The notes beneath the pieces are model-generated. The model did not search any database. It was not told the origin of the DNA and saw nothing but the letters and a program-made list of their open reading frames with translations. A program made the position numbers and the translations under genes. Below, piece after piece: positions 25,584-33,868 of a stretch of 40,943 nucleotides of DNA. How positions within the stretch are numbered: the first letter of the stretch is position 1; each line of letters opens with the position of its first letter. The DNA comes from Pseudomonadales bacterium (lineage in GTDB: Bacteria; Pseudomonadota; Gammaproteobacteria; Pseudomonadales; Azotimanducaceae), in NCBI GenBank assembly GCA_007131295.1, contig SLQW01000050.1:1-40943 (forward strand), given 5' to 3'.

Positions 25584-26312
25584 TCAGTCCTCGTGGCGTT
25601 CCTTCGCCTTGCGCGCGGCTTCCGCAACCTCGTCGAGAGGCGCGTGGCGCACATCCTCGCCACCGAGGAGATAGATCAGGTACTCGCAGATGTTGCAGGC
25701 ATGGTCCCCGATCCGCTCCAACGCCCGCGCCGCCCACACCAGATCCAGTGCATTGGCAGGATCAGCCGCCAAGCTCGGCAAGGATGCCTTGACCAGCGCC
25801 TTGTACTCGGCGTCGATCTCCGCGTCCTCGCGACACACCGCAAACGCCTTCTGCGCATCCAGCGCCGCAAGTGCCGTGAGCATGTCGTCCACCATGCGAC
25901 CCACATGGGCACCGAGCGCACGCAGACCATCGCTCTCGGGAAGCGACCCCGTCCCCTCCTCCGCACGGCGAATGGCCATGCGTGCCATCTTCTGAGCCTC
26001 GTCGCCCATGCGTTCCAGATCGGTGATGGTCTTGAGGATCGAGATCATCAGGCGGAGGTCCACCGCGGCAGGCTGACGCCGTGCTAGAATCCTCTGGCAC
26101 TCGTCATCGATGGCCCGCTCGAGATCGTCGAGCTCGTCGTCGGCGGCATCCAACTTCCTTCCCCGGTCGGGGTCGCCAGCGAGCACAGCAGCGAGCGATC
26201 CGAGAAGCTGCTCCCGCGCGAGTTCGCCCATGGCGAACACCCGGTTGCGAACCTGCTCGAGTTCCTCGTTGTACTGGCGCGAGATGTGCTGATCCAGATG
26301 CAGCTTGTCCAT
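25584..26312 (-). CDS. phoU: PhoU-family phosphate signalling protein (copy 2, pst-linked)
   Basis: The 242-residue helical protein is the last gene of the porin-pstSCAB-phoU operon, the canonical phoU position. The start HISRQYNEELEQVRNRVFAM is typical of PhoU, and both repeats keep the metal-binding helix: ITDLERMGDEAQKMARMA and ALERIGDHACNICEYLIYL. It begins 28 bp after pstB. As the family member in the classical location it is the best candidate for the Pst-PhoR coupling subunit; the phoBR-linked copy may be redundant or specialised. It ends in a charged KAKERHED tail. Confidence 0.95.
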   Translation of the reverse strand: MDKLHLDQHISRQYNEELEQVRNRVFAMGELAREQLLGSLAAVLAGDPDRGRKLDAADDELDDLERAIDDECQRILARRQPAAVDLRLMISILKTITDLERMGDEAQKMARMAIRRAEEGTGSLPESDGLRALGAHVGRMVDDMLTALAALDAQKAFAVCREDAEIDAEYKALVKASLPSLAADPANALDLVWAARALERIGDHACNICEYLIYLLGGEDVRHAPLDEVAEAARKAKERHED

Positions 26313-26340
26313 CGCAACGCGTCCTCGATGAGTCCAGAGG

Positions 26341-27183
26341 TCAGCCGTAACGGCCGGTGATGTAGTCTTCCGTCGCCTGCTGCTTCGGATTGGTGAAGAT
26401 GGTCACCGTGTCGTCGTACTCGATCAGCTCGCCCAGGTAGAGATAGGCGGTGAAGTCCGAAACCCGCGCGGCCTGCTGCATGTTGTGGGTGACGATGCAG
26501 ATGGTGTACTCCTCCTTGAGTTCGAAGATGAGTTCCTCGATCTTCGCCGTCGAGATGGGATCCAGTGCCGAGGCCGGCTCGTCGAGCAGGATCACCTCGG
26601 GCTCGATCGCGATTGCCCGGGCGATGACCAACCGCTGCTGCTGTCCGCCTGAAAGGCTGAATGCATTGGCGTCGAGGCGGTCCTTCACTTCGTCCCACAG
26701 CGCCGCCCGGCGCAGGGATTTCTCCACCACTTCGTCGAGCACGCGGCGGTCCTTCACACCCTGGATGCGCAGCCCGTAGGCGACGTTCTCATAGATGCTC
26801 TTCGGAAACGGGTTCGGCTTTTGAAAAACCATGCCGACCTTGCGCCGAAGTTCCGCCACGTCCACCGTCGGATCGTAGATGTTCTGGCCATCGAGCCGGA
26901 TCTCACCCTCGATCCGGCAGGTGTCGATGAGATCGTTCATCCGGTTGAAGCAGCGCAAGAGCGTGGACTTACCGCAACCAGAGGGGCCAATGAACGCCGT
27001 AACCCTCTTTTCGGGTATCACGAGGCTGATGCTCTTGAGGGCAAGCGAGTCGCCGTAGTACAGGCTGAGACGGTCGACCTCGATCGAAGGCGTTTGCCGG
27101 CTCAGCTTCAAACGCTCACCCCCTGCCTGGGGCAGGCTCACCTTGCTCAAATTCTGGGTCGTGGAATCGCTGCGTTCGCTCAT
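26341..27183 (-). CDS. pstB: Phosphate ABC transporter ATP-binding protein PstB
   Basis: The 280-residue ATPase has a roughly 30-residue N-terminal extension, then Walker [10 protein letters not shown] (66-74), the Q-loop in [11 protein letters not shown], the signature LSGGQQQR (177-184), Walker B VILLDEP (197-203) and the switch histidine in IVTHNMQQA. It drives high-affinity phosphate import with PstA and PstC. It lies 31 bp after pstA and 28 bp before phoU on the same strand. The ribosome site is weak, so the exact start could be a later codon. Confidence 0.96.
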   Translation of the reverse strand: MSERSDSTTQNLSKVSLPQAGGERLKLSRQTPSIEVDRLSLYYGDSLALKSISLVIPEKRVTAFIGPSGCGKSTLLRCFNRMNDLIDTCRIEGEIRLDGQNIYDPTVDVAELRRKVGMVFQKPNPFPKSIYENVAYGLRIQGVKDRRVLDEVVEKSLRRAALWDEVKDRLDANAFSLSGGQQQRLVIARAIAIEPEVILLDEPASALDPISTAKIEELIFELKEEYTICIVTHNMQQAARVSDFTAYLYLGELIEYDDTVTIFTNPKQQATEDYITGRYG

Positions 27184-27214
27184 GGGTTCGATCCGTCAGA
27201 TGGAGCTCTGCGTC

Positions 27215-28927
27215 TCAATCGCTTTCGCTCTTGTACTTTTCCCGCAGATGGTTGCGGATGGTAATCGCCGTAATGTTGAGCACGATGATGATCAGCACCA
27301 GGATCAGCGCCGTCGCGTACACCAGCGGCCGGCCCGCCTCCACGTTCGGGCTCTGGAAGCCGACGTCGAAGATGTGGAACCCGAGGTGCATGAACGCGCG
27401 ATCGAGATGCAGGAACGGCGGATTGCTGTCCATGGGCAGGTTCGGCGCCAGCTTCACGACGCCAACCAGCATCAGCGGCGCTACCTCTCCGGCGGCCCGA
27501 GCCACGGCCAGAATAAGCCCCGTCATCATGCCCGGCGCTGCCAGGGGTACGACGGTCCGCCACAGGGTTTCGGCCTTGGTGGCGCCGAGCGCCAGGCTGC
27601 CTTCGCGGATGGCGCTGGGAATTCTTGCCAGGCCTTCCTCGGTGGATACGATCACCACCGGCAGCGTGAGGAGTGCGAGGGTCAGCGACGCCCAGATGAT
27701 CGCGGGGCTGCCGAACGTGGGTGACGGCAACGCCTCGGGGAAGAACGTCTGGTCGATCGACCCGCCGACGAAGTACACGAAGAAACCGAGACCGAACACA
27801 CCGAACACGATGGAAGGCACGCCGGCCAGATTGTTCACCGAGATGCGGATCGTCCTGACCAGAGGCCCCTGCTTGGCGTACTCGCGCAGGTAGATGGCAG
27901 CGAGAACACCGAATGGCGTCACCACCACCGACATGATGAGAACCATCAGCACGGTGCCGAAGATGGCCGGCAGAATGCCGCCCTCCGTATTCGCCTCACG
28001 CGGGAAACCGGAGACGAACTTCCAGAATTCGCCGGCATAGTGAACGAGCTTTGCGGCCACGGACATGTCGTTGGGCCACCAGGCGTGGACGATGTCCGCG
28101 AGGCGGATGGTGACGCGTTCTCCACCCATGGTTTCGACGGTGACCGCAAAGCGGCCAACTTCCTGCCGCAGCGCCTGCCGCTGCGCTTCCAGGACCTCGT
28201 GTTCGGCCTCCAGCGCCGCGCGCTCGGCCGCGAGCTGGGCCGTTATGGCCTCCCGTCGTGACGGATCGAGGTCCACGGTCAATTCGAGGCCGCGCTCGCG
28301 CAGGCGGATCCGCTCCATGCGGAAATTGACGTTGCCGATATCGAAACGCTCGATGCGGCCGATCTGGGTCACCAGCGCACTGGTCTGTGCGAGTTGCTCC
28401 TCGAACTGCGCTCGCGCATCGTCACCCTGGGCCACGACGACGCCATCCACCTCGTAACTGCGCAGATAGCCGAAGAAGTCACCCCACTGCAGGCGCTCGA
28501 TCTGGACGATGTCCCTGGGGTAGCGCCACTCGCTCATGCCGTCTTCGAGGTACCAGACGAAGTCGCGCCCGGTGACGTCGCGGTTGCCCTGCTTGATCAG
28601 GTGCCGGGTGACGAGTTCCTGGTCTTCGGGCACCATGAAACCGGCTTCCCGCATGGCAACCGCCGTCATGGTCTCGGAGCGACTCAGCTCCCCGATCACC
28701 CGGACCGGTGCATCACCCGGTCGGGCGACGTAGTCGAACTCGATGACCGCTGCCGGCCAGAAGTGCGCCAGGCCGCGCACCGCGATGAGCATGATCAGGC
28801 CGATGACCATGACCATGCTGACGGCGACTGCGCCGCCACTGAGCCATACCCATGGCGTCCCCTGACCGAACCAGGCCTTGACACCAGGGTTGTCTCGGGA
28901 CGTCGTTGCCAGTTGCCGTTTAGCCAC
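27215..28927 (-). CDS. pstA: Phosphate ABC transporter permease PstA (long form)
   Basis: The frame is open far upstream, overlapping pstC, so the start must be chosen: the GTG at 28927 lies 14 bp after the pstC stop with GGGGG six nt upstream, giving 570 residues. One helix (about 28-51) precedes a periplasmic insert of about 260 residues that contains a likely coiled coil (about 222-260, rich in AEHEVLEAQRQALRQE). The permease core follows at about 320-560, with the EAA-type loop ALGATKAETLWRTVVPLAAP. Classical PstA is near 290 residues; the long form with such an insert is known from pseudomonads. Confidence 0.93.
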   Translation of the reverse strand: MAKRQLATTSRDNPGVKAWFGQGTPWVWLSGGAVAVSMVMVIGLIMLIAVRGLAHFWPAAVIEFDYVARPGDAPVRVIGELSRSETMTAVAMREAGFMVPEDQELVTRHLIKQGNRDVTGRDFVWYLEDGMSEWRYPRDIVQIERLQWGDFFGYLRSYEVDGVVVAQGDDARAQFEEQLAQTSALVTQIGRIERFDIGNVNFRMERIRLRERGLELTVDLDPSRREAITAQLAAERAALEAEHEVLEAQRQALRQEVGRFAVTVETMGGERVTIRLADIVHAWWPNDMSVAAKLVHYAGEFWKFVSGFPREANTEGGILPAIFGTVLMVLIMSVVVTPFGVLAAIYLREYAKQGPLVRTIRISVNNLAGVPSIVFGVFGLGFFVYFVGGSIDQTFFPEALPSPTFGSPAIIWASLTLALLTLPVVIVSTEEGLARIPSAIREGSLALGATKAETLWRTVVPLAAPGMMTGLILAVARAAGEVAPLMLVGVVKLAPNLPMDSNPPFLHLDRAFMHLGFHIFDVGFQSPNVEAGRPLVYATALILVLIIIVLNITAITIRNHLREKYKSESD

Positions 28928-28941
28928 CAATGACCCCCGAA

Positions 28942-31254
28942 TCAGAGCGAGCTGTAGCGCTTGCGGAGACGGTCGCGAACCAGCTCCGCAGCGGTGTTGA
29001 GTACAAAGGTGAGAACGAAGAGCACCAGCGCCGCAAGGAAGAGGATCCGGTAATGGGTTCCACCCACTGCTGTCTCCCCAATTTCCACGGCGATGTTCGC
29101 CGACAGGGTGCGCATGCCCTCGAAGATGTTGAAGTTCATCACCGGACTGTTGCCGGTCGCCATGAGCACGATCATGGTCTCCCCCACGGCCCGACCGAAG
29201 CCGATCATGATGGCGGAGAAGATGCCGGGACTCGCCGTCAGCAGCACCACTTTGGTGACTGTCTGCCAGGGCGTGGCGCCGAGCGCCAGCGAACCCTGGG
29301 TGAGGTGCTTGGGCACATTGAAGACGGCATCCTCGGTGATGGAGTAGATCGTGGGGATCACCGCGAATCCCATGGCCATGCCTACCACCAGCGCGTTGCG
29401 CTGGTCGTAGGTGATGCCGACGTCCGTCAGCCACTGGCGCATGTCACCGTTGAAAAACCAGAGTTCGATGAACGGGCTCAGCGAGACGCAGAACCAACCG
29501 GTGACGAGCACGACGGGAATGAGGATCGCGCCCTCCCATCCTGGCGGGACGAGCCGCCGCACCAGCGGCGCGAGTGCCGTGGTCCAGACGTAGGCCGTGA
29601 CGATCATGAACAGCGGCATCAGGAGCAGGATGCTGAACACCGCCGGCAGATGGCCTTCGACGAAGGGCGCGAGCCAGAGGCCTGCTAGGAAGCCGAGGAT
29701 CACGGTGGGCAGCGCTTCCATCACCTCAATGGACGGCTTCACCAGCCCACGCATTTTCGGCGACATGAAGTAGGCGCTGTAGATCGCCCCGAGGATGGCC
29801 AACGGCATGGCGAAGAGCATGGCGTAGAACGCCGCCTTCACGGTACCGAGAGTCAAGGGCACCATGCTGAACTTCGGCTCGAATTCATCGGTAGCCGAGG
29901 ACGACTGCCAGACGAACTCCGGCTGCGATCGCCCTTCGTACCAGACAGGCCCCCAGAGGGCGCCCACCGAAACTTCCGGATGCGGATTGCGCACGCTCGC
30001 ATAGGTGAACTGTTCCGAATCGTCAACGGCGATCAGGGCGTTGGCGCGCGCAGCGAATCCGATTACGGGAAGCGGAGAATCACCGACCCGCTCACGCGCA
30101 ACCGTCCTGTTCGAAGTCGAGTAGTGGATCTGAACGACGCCCCGTTCGTCCGCCGTGGCGAAACCCTTGCGGATGTACTCCGGCTTGATCTTGGTGACCG
30201 GTGCCGCGTGACTGCGAAACTCGCGGATGAAAGTGATCTGATTGACGTTGTCGTCGTCGCGAACCAGCATGAACTGGACCACGCTACCGTCGGATCCGCC
30301 GACGATGATGGCGACCGTCCCTAGCAGGTAGTCGAGCGCGGTAACTTCCGCATCCTGGCCACGGATCACCCGCTTGCTGTGGACGAGGGAGGCCCGCTCG
30401 GGTCGGCGGATGTCGAAGTAGTGCAGGAAACCGCGGTCGTCGCCGACGAGCATGTGCGCGCCGGTGATGTCGAGCAGGATGCGGGTCGCCTGTGCGCCCT
30501 GGGGCAGACCGGGCAGGTCGTGCACAATTCGCCGTACGGTCACTTCTCCGGTCATGAACGACGTGCGCTCCTCGAACCGGACCAGGCGCAGGGTACCGTC
30601 GTCGAGGGCCGCAGCAATGGACACGCCGCCTGCGCCCCGCTGAAGTCCTATGGCGGCAATGGACCGGCCCGCGGCATCGACGACAGTCAGCGGGTCATCA
30701 CCGTCCGCCACCGGATAGAAGACCGCTGGGCGATACTGCCGGCCGGTCGGAGAGAAGCGCTCGTTGTACTCGTGACGGGCGACGAGGGCGCGGCCGTCGC
30801 TCAGGCCATAAGCCACGATTTCGGTGCGTGGCTCGGCAAAGGTAAACGCCGTGACCTCCGCGTCGGCCGGCAGCGGCAGGTCCACTTCATGGGTGACTTC
30901 ACCCGACTCGGGCAGGAAGAACACCACCCGCCGATCCGTCGTGTAGCGCACCGCCAGCTCGAGGTGCCGGTTGACGGTGACATAGCTCGTCTCGGTATCG
31001 ATTCCACCCGGCGCGGGAAAGCGGTTCTCCACCGACATGCTCGCCGGCCGCAGCATCGGCGCCACTTCCGAGAACAGATAAACGAAGATCAGGCCCAGCG
31101 CGATGATCACGCTGACGCCGAATGTGCCCACGGAATAGCGGGCGAAGTAGTCCTTGACCGCGCGCCAGCGGCGCAATTTGCGCCGCGCGTCACCGTCCGG
31201 AAGCGCACCCGGCGCCGCGCCGGACGATGCAACGCTGGAAGCCGTATCGTTCAT
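28942..31254 (-). CDS. pstC: Phosphate ABC transporter permease PstC (long form)
   Basis: The 770-residue protein is more than twice the length of E. coli PstC. A helix at about 43-62 is followed by roughly 380 periplasmic residues that are beta-rich and repetitive in character (VVFFLPESGEVTHEVDLPLP, VGDDRGFLHYFDI, VGGSDGSVVQF), resembling a beta-propeller. The permease domain occupies about 455-765, with the coupling loop SLALGATPWQTVTKVVLLTA. The ATG has AGGA six nt upstream. The propeller-like part could interact with PstS or sense periplasmic conditions; that is inference. It starts 207 bp after pstS, across a hairpin. Confidence 0.93.
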   Translation of the reverse strand: MNDTASSVASSGAAPGALPDGDARRKLRRWRAVKDYFARYSVGTFGVSVIIALGLIFVYLFSEVAPMLRPASMSVENRFPAPGGIDTETSYVTVNRHLELAVRYTTDRRVVFFLPESGEVTHEVDLPLPADAEVTAFTFAEPRTEIVAYGLSDGRALVARHEYNERFSPTGRQYRPAVFYPVADGDDPLTVVDAAGRSIAAIGLQRGAGGVSIAAALDDGTLRLVRFEERTSFMTGEVTVRRIVHDLPGLPQGAQATRILLDITGAHMLVGDDRGFLHYFDIRRPERASLVHSKRVIRGQDAEVTALDYLLGTVAIIVGGSDGSVVQFMLVRDDDNVNQITFIREFRSHAAPVTKIKPEYIRKGFATADERGVVQIHYSTSNRTVARERVGDSPLPVIGFAARANALIAVDDSEQFTYASVRNPHPEVSVGALWGPVWYEGRSQPEFVWQSSSATDEFEPKFSMVPLTLGTVKAAFYAMLFAMPLAILGAIYSAYFMSPKMRGLVKPSIEVMEALPTVILGFLAGLWLAPFVEGHLPAVFSILLLMPLFMIVTAYVWTTALAPLVRRLVPPGWEGAILIPVVLVTGWFCVSLSPFIELWFFNGDMRQWLTDVGITYDQRNALVVGMAMGFAVIPTIYSITEDAVFNVPKHLTQGSLALGATPWQTVTKVVLLTASPGIFSAIMIGFGRAVGETMIVLMATGNSPVMNFNIFEGMRTLSANIAVEIGETAVGGTHYRILFLAALVLFVLTFVLNTAAELVRDRLRKRYSSL

Positions 31255-31327
31255 GGAGTTCCTCGGCTGACCATTTCCGCGTGGCGGGAAACGCGCGCAA
31301 AGCCTATGCGCGGATTGTTAGGGTTTC

Positions 31328-31334
31328 GTGACAG
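31328..31334 (-). promoter_or_regulatory. Isolated Pho-box half-site upstream of pstC
   Basis: The minus strand reads CTGTCAC (6/7 to CTGTCAT) about 75 bp before the pstC start. The neighbouring 11-bp-phased heptamers match poorly, so an internal PhoB-dependent promoter is only a possibility. Confidence 0.2.
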
Positions 31335-31420
31335 GCCGAACTGGAAACGGGTTTAGCGTCTCTACGCCTCTCCCTTGGCGTTTCCGAGATGCACCGCAGA
31401 TCCCCGTCCCCCCTGGAACA

Positions 31421-31449
31421 GATTGGGCGGCGCAAGCCGCCGCCCAATC
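31421..31449 (-). terminator. Hairpin after pstS (attenuator or mRNA stabiliser)
   Basis: GATTGGGCGGC (31421-31431) pairs perfectly over 11 bp with GCCGCCCAATC (31439-31449). It starts 12 bp after the pstS stop and lacks a full T-run on the minus strand (TGTTCC follows), so it is likelier to attenuate read-through or protect the pstS message, giving more PstS than PstCAB. Confidence 0.65.
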
Positions 31450-31461
31450 CTTCTGACGACT

Positions 31462-32448
31462 TCAGTTGATTCCGAGCGTGGCACGCTGACGCGCGGCCAC
31501 CGACTCCGGCAGTGGGATGAAGCCGTCGCGAACGGTCACTTCCTGCCCCTGCTTGGAAAGGACGAGGCGAAGGAACTCGCGCTCCAGGGGAGCCATGGGA
31601 CGCTCCGGGTGCTTGTTGACGGCGAGGTAGAGGAAGCGAGCGAGCGGGTAGTCGCCCGACGCTGCGTTCTCTGCGTTCGGCTCGAAGAAGCCGTTGCCCT
31701 CGGCGTCACGGCGCAGCGGAAGGGCGCGGACACCTGCCGTCTCGTAGCCTATGCCGGAATAGCCGATGCCGTTGAGGGATTCGGTCACGCCCTGGACCAC
31801 CGAGGCTGAGCCAGGCTGCTCGTTGACGGCGTCCTTGAAGTCGCCATCGCAGAGCGCGTGCTGGCGGAAGAAGCCATACGTACCGGAAACGGCGTTACGG
31901 CTGTAGAGCGTGATGTCCCGGTTGGCCCAGGCACCGGTCATGCCGAGCTGACCCCAGCGGGTGATGTCGTTGCCATGGCCACAACGGCGGGTGCTGGAGA
32001 ACACCGCATCCACTTGCGGAATGGTCATGCCCTCGATGGGGTTGTCGCGGTTCACGAACACGGCGATGGTATCGATGGCCACTGGAACCAGCGTCGGCGG
32101 ATACCCGTGACGCTGTTCGAACGAGGCTTGTTCGCTGTCGCGCATGCCCCGGCTCATGGGACCGAAGCTGGACGTGCCCTCGACCAGCGCGGGCGGCGCG
32201 GTGCCGGTGCCGGTGCCCCGAATCTGGGGTCTGACGTTGGGATAGAAGGTCCGGAACTCCTCGACCCAGAGGGCCATGAGGTTGTTCAGGGTGTCGGAAC
32301 CGATGCTGGTCAGGCTGCCGGACACACCGCTGACCCGCTCGTAGATCGGGAGGTTCGGATCCACTTGCACGGTCTGGGCGGCGGCGCCTGCAGCTGCGGT
32401 CACCGCCGCAGCCATGGCACCGGCCTTCAGTAGGCTCGTGACTTTCAT
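31462..32448 (-). CDS. pstS: Periplasmic phosphate-binding protein PstS
   Basis: The 328-residue protein has a Sec signal peptide (1-24, predicted cleavage after GAAA). The PstS fold is recognisable from SLTSIGSDTLNNLMALWVEEF (45-65), GTGTGTAPPALVEGTSSFGPMSR with phosphate-contacting Ser/Thr residues, and NAVSGTYGFFRQHAL. It captures phosphate for PstCAB and is part of the signal chain to PhoR. AAGGAG precedes the ATG, and a Pho-box-like pair lies about 65 bp upstream. It is encoded between the phosphate-selective porin and pstC. Confidence 0.95.
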   Translation of the reverse strand: MKVTSLLKAGAMAAAVTAAAGAAAQTVQVDPNLPIYERVSGVSGSLTSIGSDTLNNLMALWVEEFRTFYPNVRPQIRGTGTGTAPPALVEGTSSFGPMSRGMRDSEQASFEQRHGYPPTLVPVAIDTIAVFVNRDNPIEGMTIPQVDAVFSSTRRCGHGNDITRWGQLGMTGAWANRDITLYSRNAVSGTYGFFRQHALCDGDFKDAVNEQPGSASVVQGVTESLNGIGYSGIGYETAGVRALPLRRDAEGNGFFEPNAENAASGDYPLARFLYLAVNKHPERPMAPLEREFLRLVLSKQGQEVTVRDGFIPLPESVAARQRATLGIN

Positions 32449-32510
32449 GCTGTTGCTCCTTGTGTGTACTTGGGCGCCGTTGGCTGCCCGGATGAGACTG
32501 CCACCGTCAG

Positions 32511-32528
32511 GTGACAGCCTCGTAACGG
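32511..32528 (-). promoter_or_regulatory. Putative Pho box upstream of pstS
   Basis: The minus strand reads CCGTTAC-GAGG-CTGTCAC, two 11-bp-phased heptamers matching CTGTCAT at 4/7 and 6/7. It lies about 65 bp upstream of the pstS start in the 95-bp gap after the porin gene, so pstS probably has its own PhoB-dependent promoter. Confidence 0.5.
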
Positions 32529-32543
32529 TGTCGTGTCGTTTCG

Positions 32544-33644
32544 TCAGAAGCTGACCTGCGCACGCATGGCGAAGGCCCAGGGCTTGTCACCCGTATCGTC
32601 CTGGTCGACGCGAATGATGTTGCCCATGAAGCGGACGTTGCGGCTCGCGTAGTAGTTCACGGCGAGGGTGATGTTGCTCTGCTCGCCGCCACTGATCGTG
32701 CCGTCGTTCAGGTCCAGCCAGCTGTAGCGCAGGCCCAGCTCCCAGGCGCCGGGCGTGACGCCGCGGAAGCGACCGCCGCGGTAGGAACGCTGGCCACCCA
32801 GGACGTAGCTGCCCTGGATGTGGAAGGCGCTGAAATCGACGTCGGAGTCACCCGAACCACGGCTGACGTCGGTCAGCATGTACTCGCCCTCGATGGAGAA
32901 CGGGCCCGACATCCACGCCGCTTCGAGACCCAGTTTCAGGGTGCTGTTGGCGTTGCCGATGCTGCCGGTGTCCACCAGCCGCGGCGAACCCCCGGCACGG
33001 GACTCTGGCCGCGCCCGGAACCGGACCGTATCGGCGTCGTCGGTGGACTCGTACGCCAGGGCGATGCCCAGATGCACCATGCCGTCGTCGTCGTTCATGG
33101 GATTGAAGACGAAGCGACCACCCACACCCAGCGGCTGGTCGCCGGTGGAAGAGGATCCGGTCCTACGGCTGTAGATCATGGCCTGATAGCCGTAGTTGCC
33201 TTCGAAGTGCTCGTAGCCGGCGCCAAGACGGCGGGCGTCGGCAAACGCTTCCGTACCCAGCGAACGCTCGATGAACATGATGGCGTTGGAGCTTGTGAGC
33301 TCGTTCAGGCCGAAGGGCACCTTGAACTGACCGAGCCGAAATTGGCCGGGGCCGAGGCCGTTGTACGAGATGAAGATGTCGTTCGCCGCGACGTTGTTCT
33401 CGGCGAAGTCCCACTCCACCTTGTAACCCCAGCCGTCGCCGAAGGTGCCATTGGCGCCGAGACGGGCACGGCGGACGAGAACGCCGTCGTTGAGCGGCAC
33501 GATGTCGTCGTCGTACATGGCGGCATCGAGGTGAATCCGGCCGCCCACGTTGACGGTCGGGCTTTGCGCCAGGACAGGCAGCGACATCGCCATGCCCAGG
33601 CCAGCGACAGCAGCGGCCATGCCGCAGTTGCGCAATGCTTTCAT
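32544..33644 (-). CDS. OprP/OprO-family phosphate-selective porin
   Basis: The 366-residue outer-membrane protein has a signal peptide (1-26, cleavage after VLA) and a beta-barrel of the OprP/OprO family: an N-terminal GGRIHLDAAMYDDD, VRRARLGANGTFGDGWGYKV, FRLGQFKVPFGLNELTSSN, FIERSLGTEAFADARRLGAG, and a terminal MRAQVSF ending in phenylalanine as porins do. It would admit phosphate or polyphosphate through the outer membrane. GGAG sits 8 nt before the ATG. A three-half-site Pho box lies about 130 bp upstream, and pstS follows on the same strand. The exact anion preference cannot be read from the sequence. Confidence 0.9.
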   Translation of the reverse strand: MKALRNCGMAAAVAGLGMAMSLPVLAQSPTVNVGGRIHLDAAMYDDDIVPLNDGVLVRRARLGANGTFGDGWGYKVEWDFAENNVAANDIFISYNGLGPGQFRLGQFKVPFGLNELTSSNAIMFIERSLGTEAFADARRLGAGYEHFEGNYGYQAMIYSRRTGSSSTGDQPLGVGGRFVFNPMNDDDGMVHLGIALAYESTDDADTVRFRARPESRAGGSPRLVDTGSIGNANSTLKLGLEAAWMSGPFSIEGEYMLTDVSRGSGDSDVDFSAFHIQGSYVLGGQRSYRGGRFRGVTPGAWELGLRYSWLDLNDGTISGGEQSNITLAVNYYASRNVRFMGNIIRVDQDDTGDKPWAFAMRAQVSF

Positions 33645-33771
33645 GCGTGAATCTCCAATGAATCCCTCGGAACTTCTTGTTCAATCCCCTGACCGGGCCG
33701 GGCAGGCCCGTTTGCGCCGAAGAACCTTGCTTCGACGCCGCGGCACACTAGTGTCGAATTGCGACGGGCTG

Positions 33772-33800
33772 ATGACTGATTTATTTCAAAACCATGACAA
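33772..33800 (-). promoter_or_regulatory. Three-half-site Pho box in the porin / Na-Pi transporter divergent region
   Basis: The minus strand reads TTGTCAT-GGTT-TTGAAAT-AAAT-CAGTCAT: three heptamers in exact 11-bp phase matching CTGTCAT at 6/7, 4/7 and 6/7, with the AT-rich spacers typical of PhoB sites. It points toward the porin gene (128 bp downstream) and ends 69 bp before the GTG of the divergent Na/Pi cotransporter, so it may control both. Confidence 0.75.
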
Positions 33801-33868
33801 CACCGCCTGCGCGACACACGGCCTGCGCTAAGATGATGGCTCGAGTCTGAAGCGGTTGGGAGAGCGAA

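Noticed and set aside
28928-29434. Upstream extension of pstA overlapping pstC
   Set aside because: The extension is Arg/His/Gly-rich shadow sequence of pstC. The GTG at 28927 after a GGGGG fits the gene spacing and the first membrane helix.
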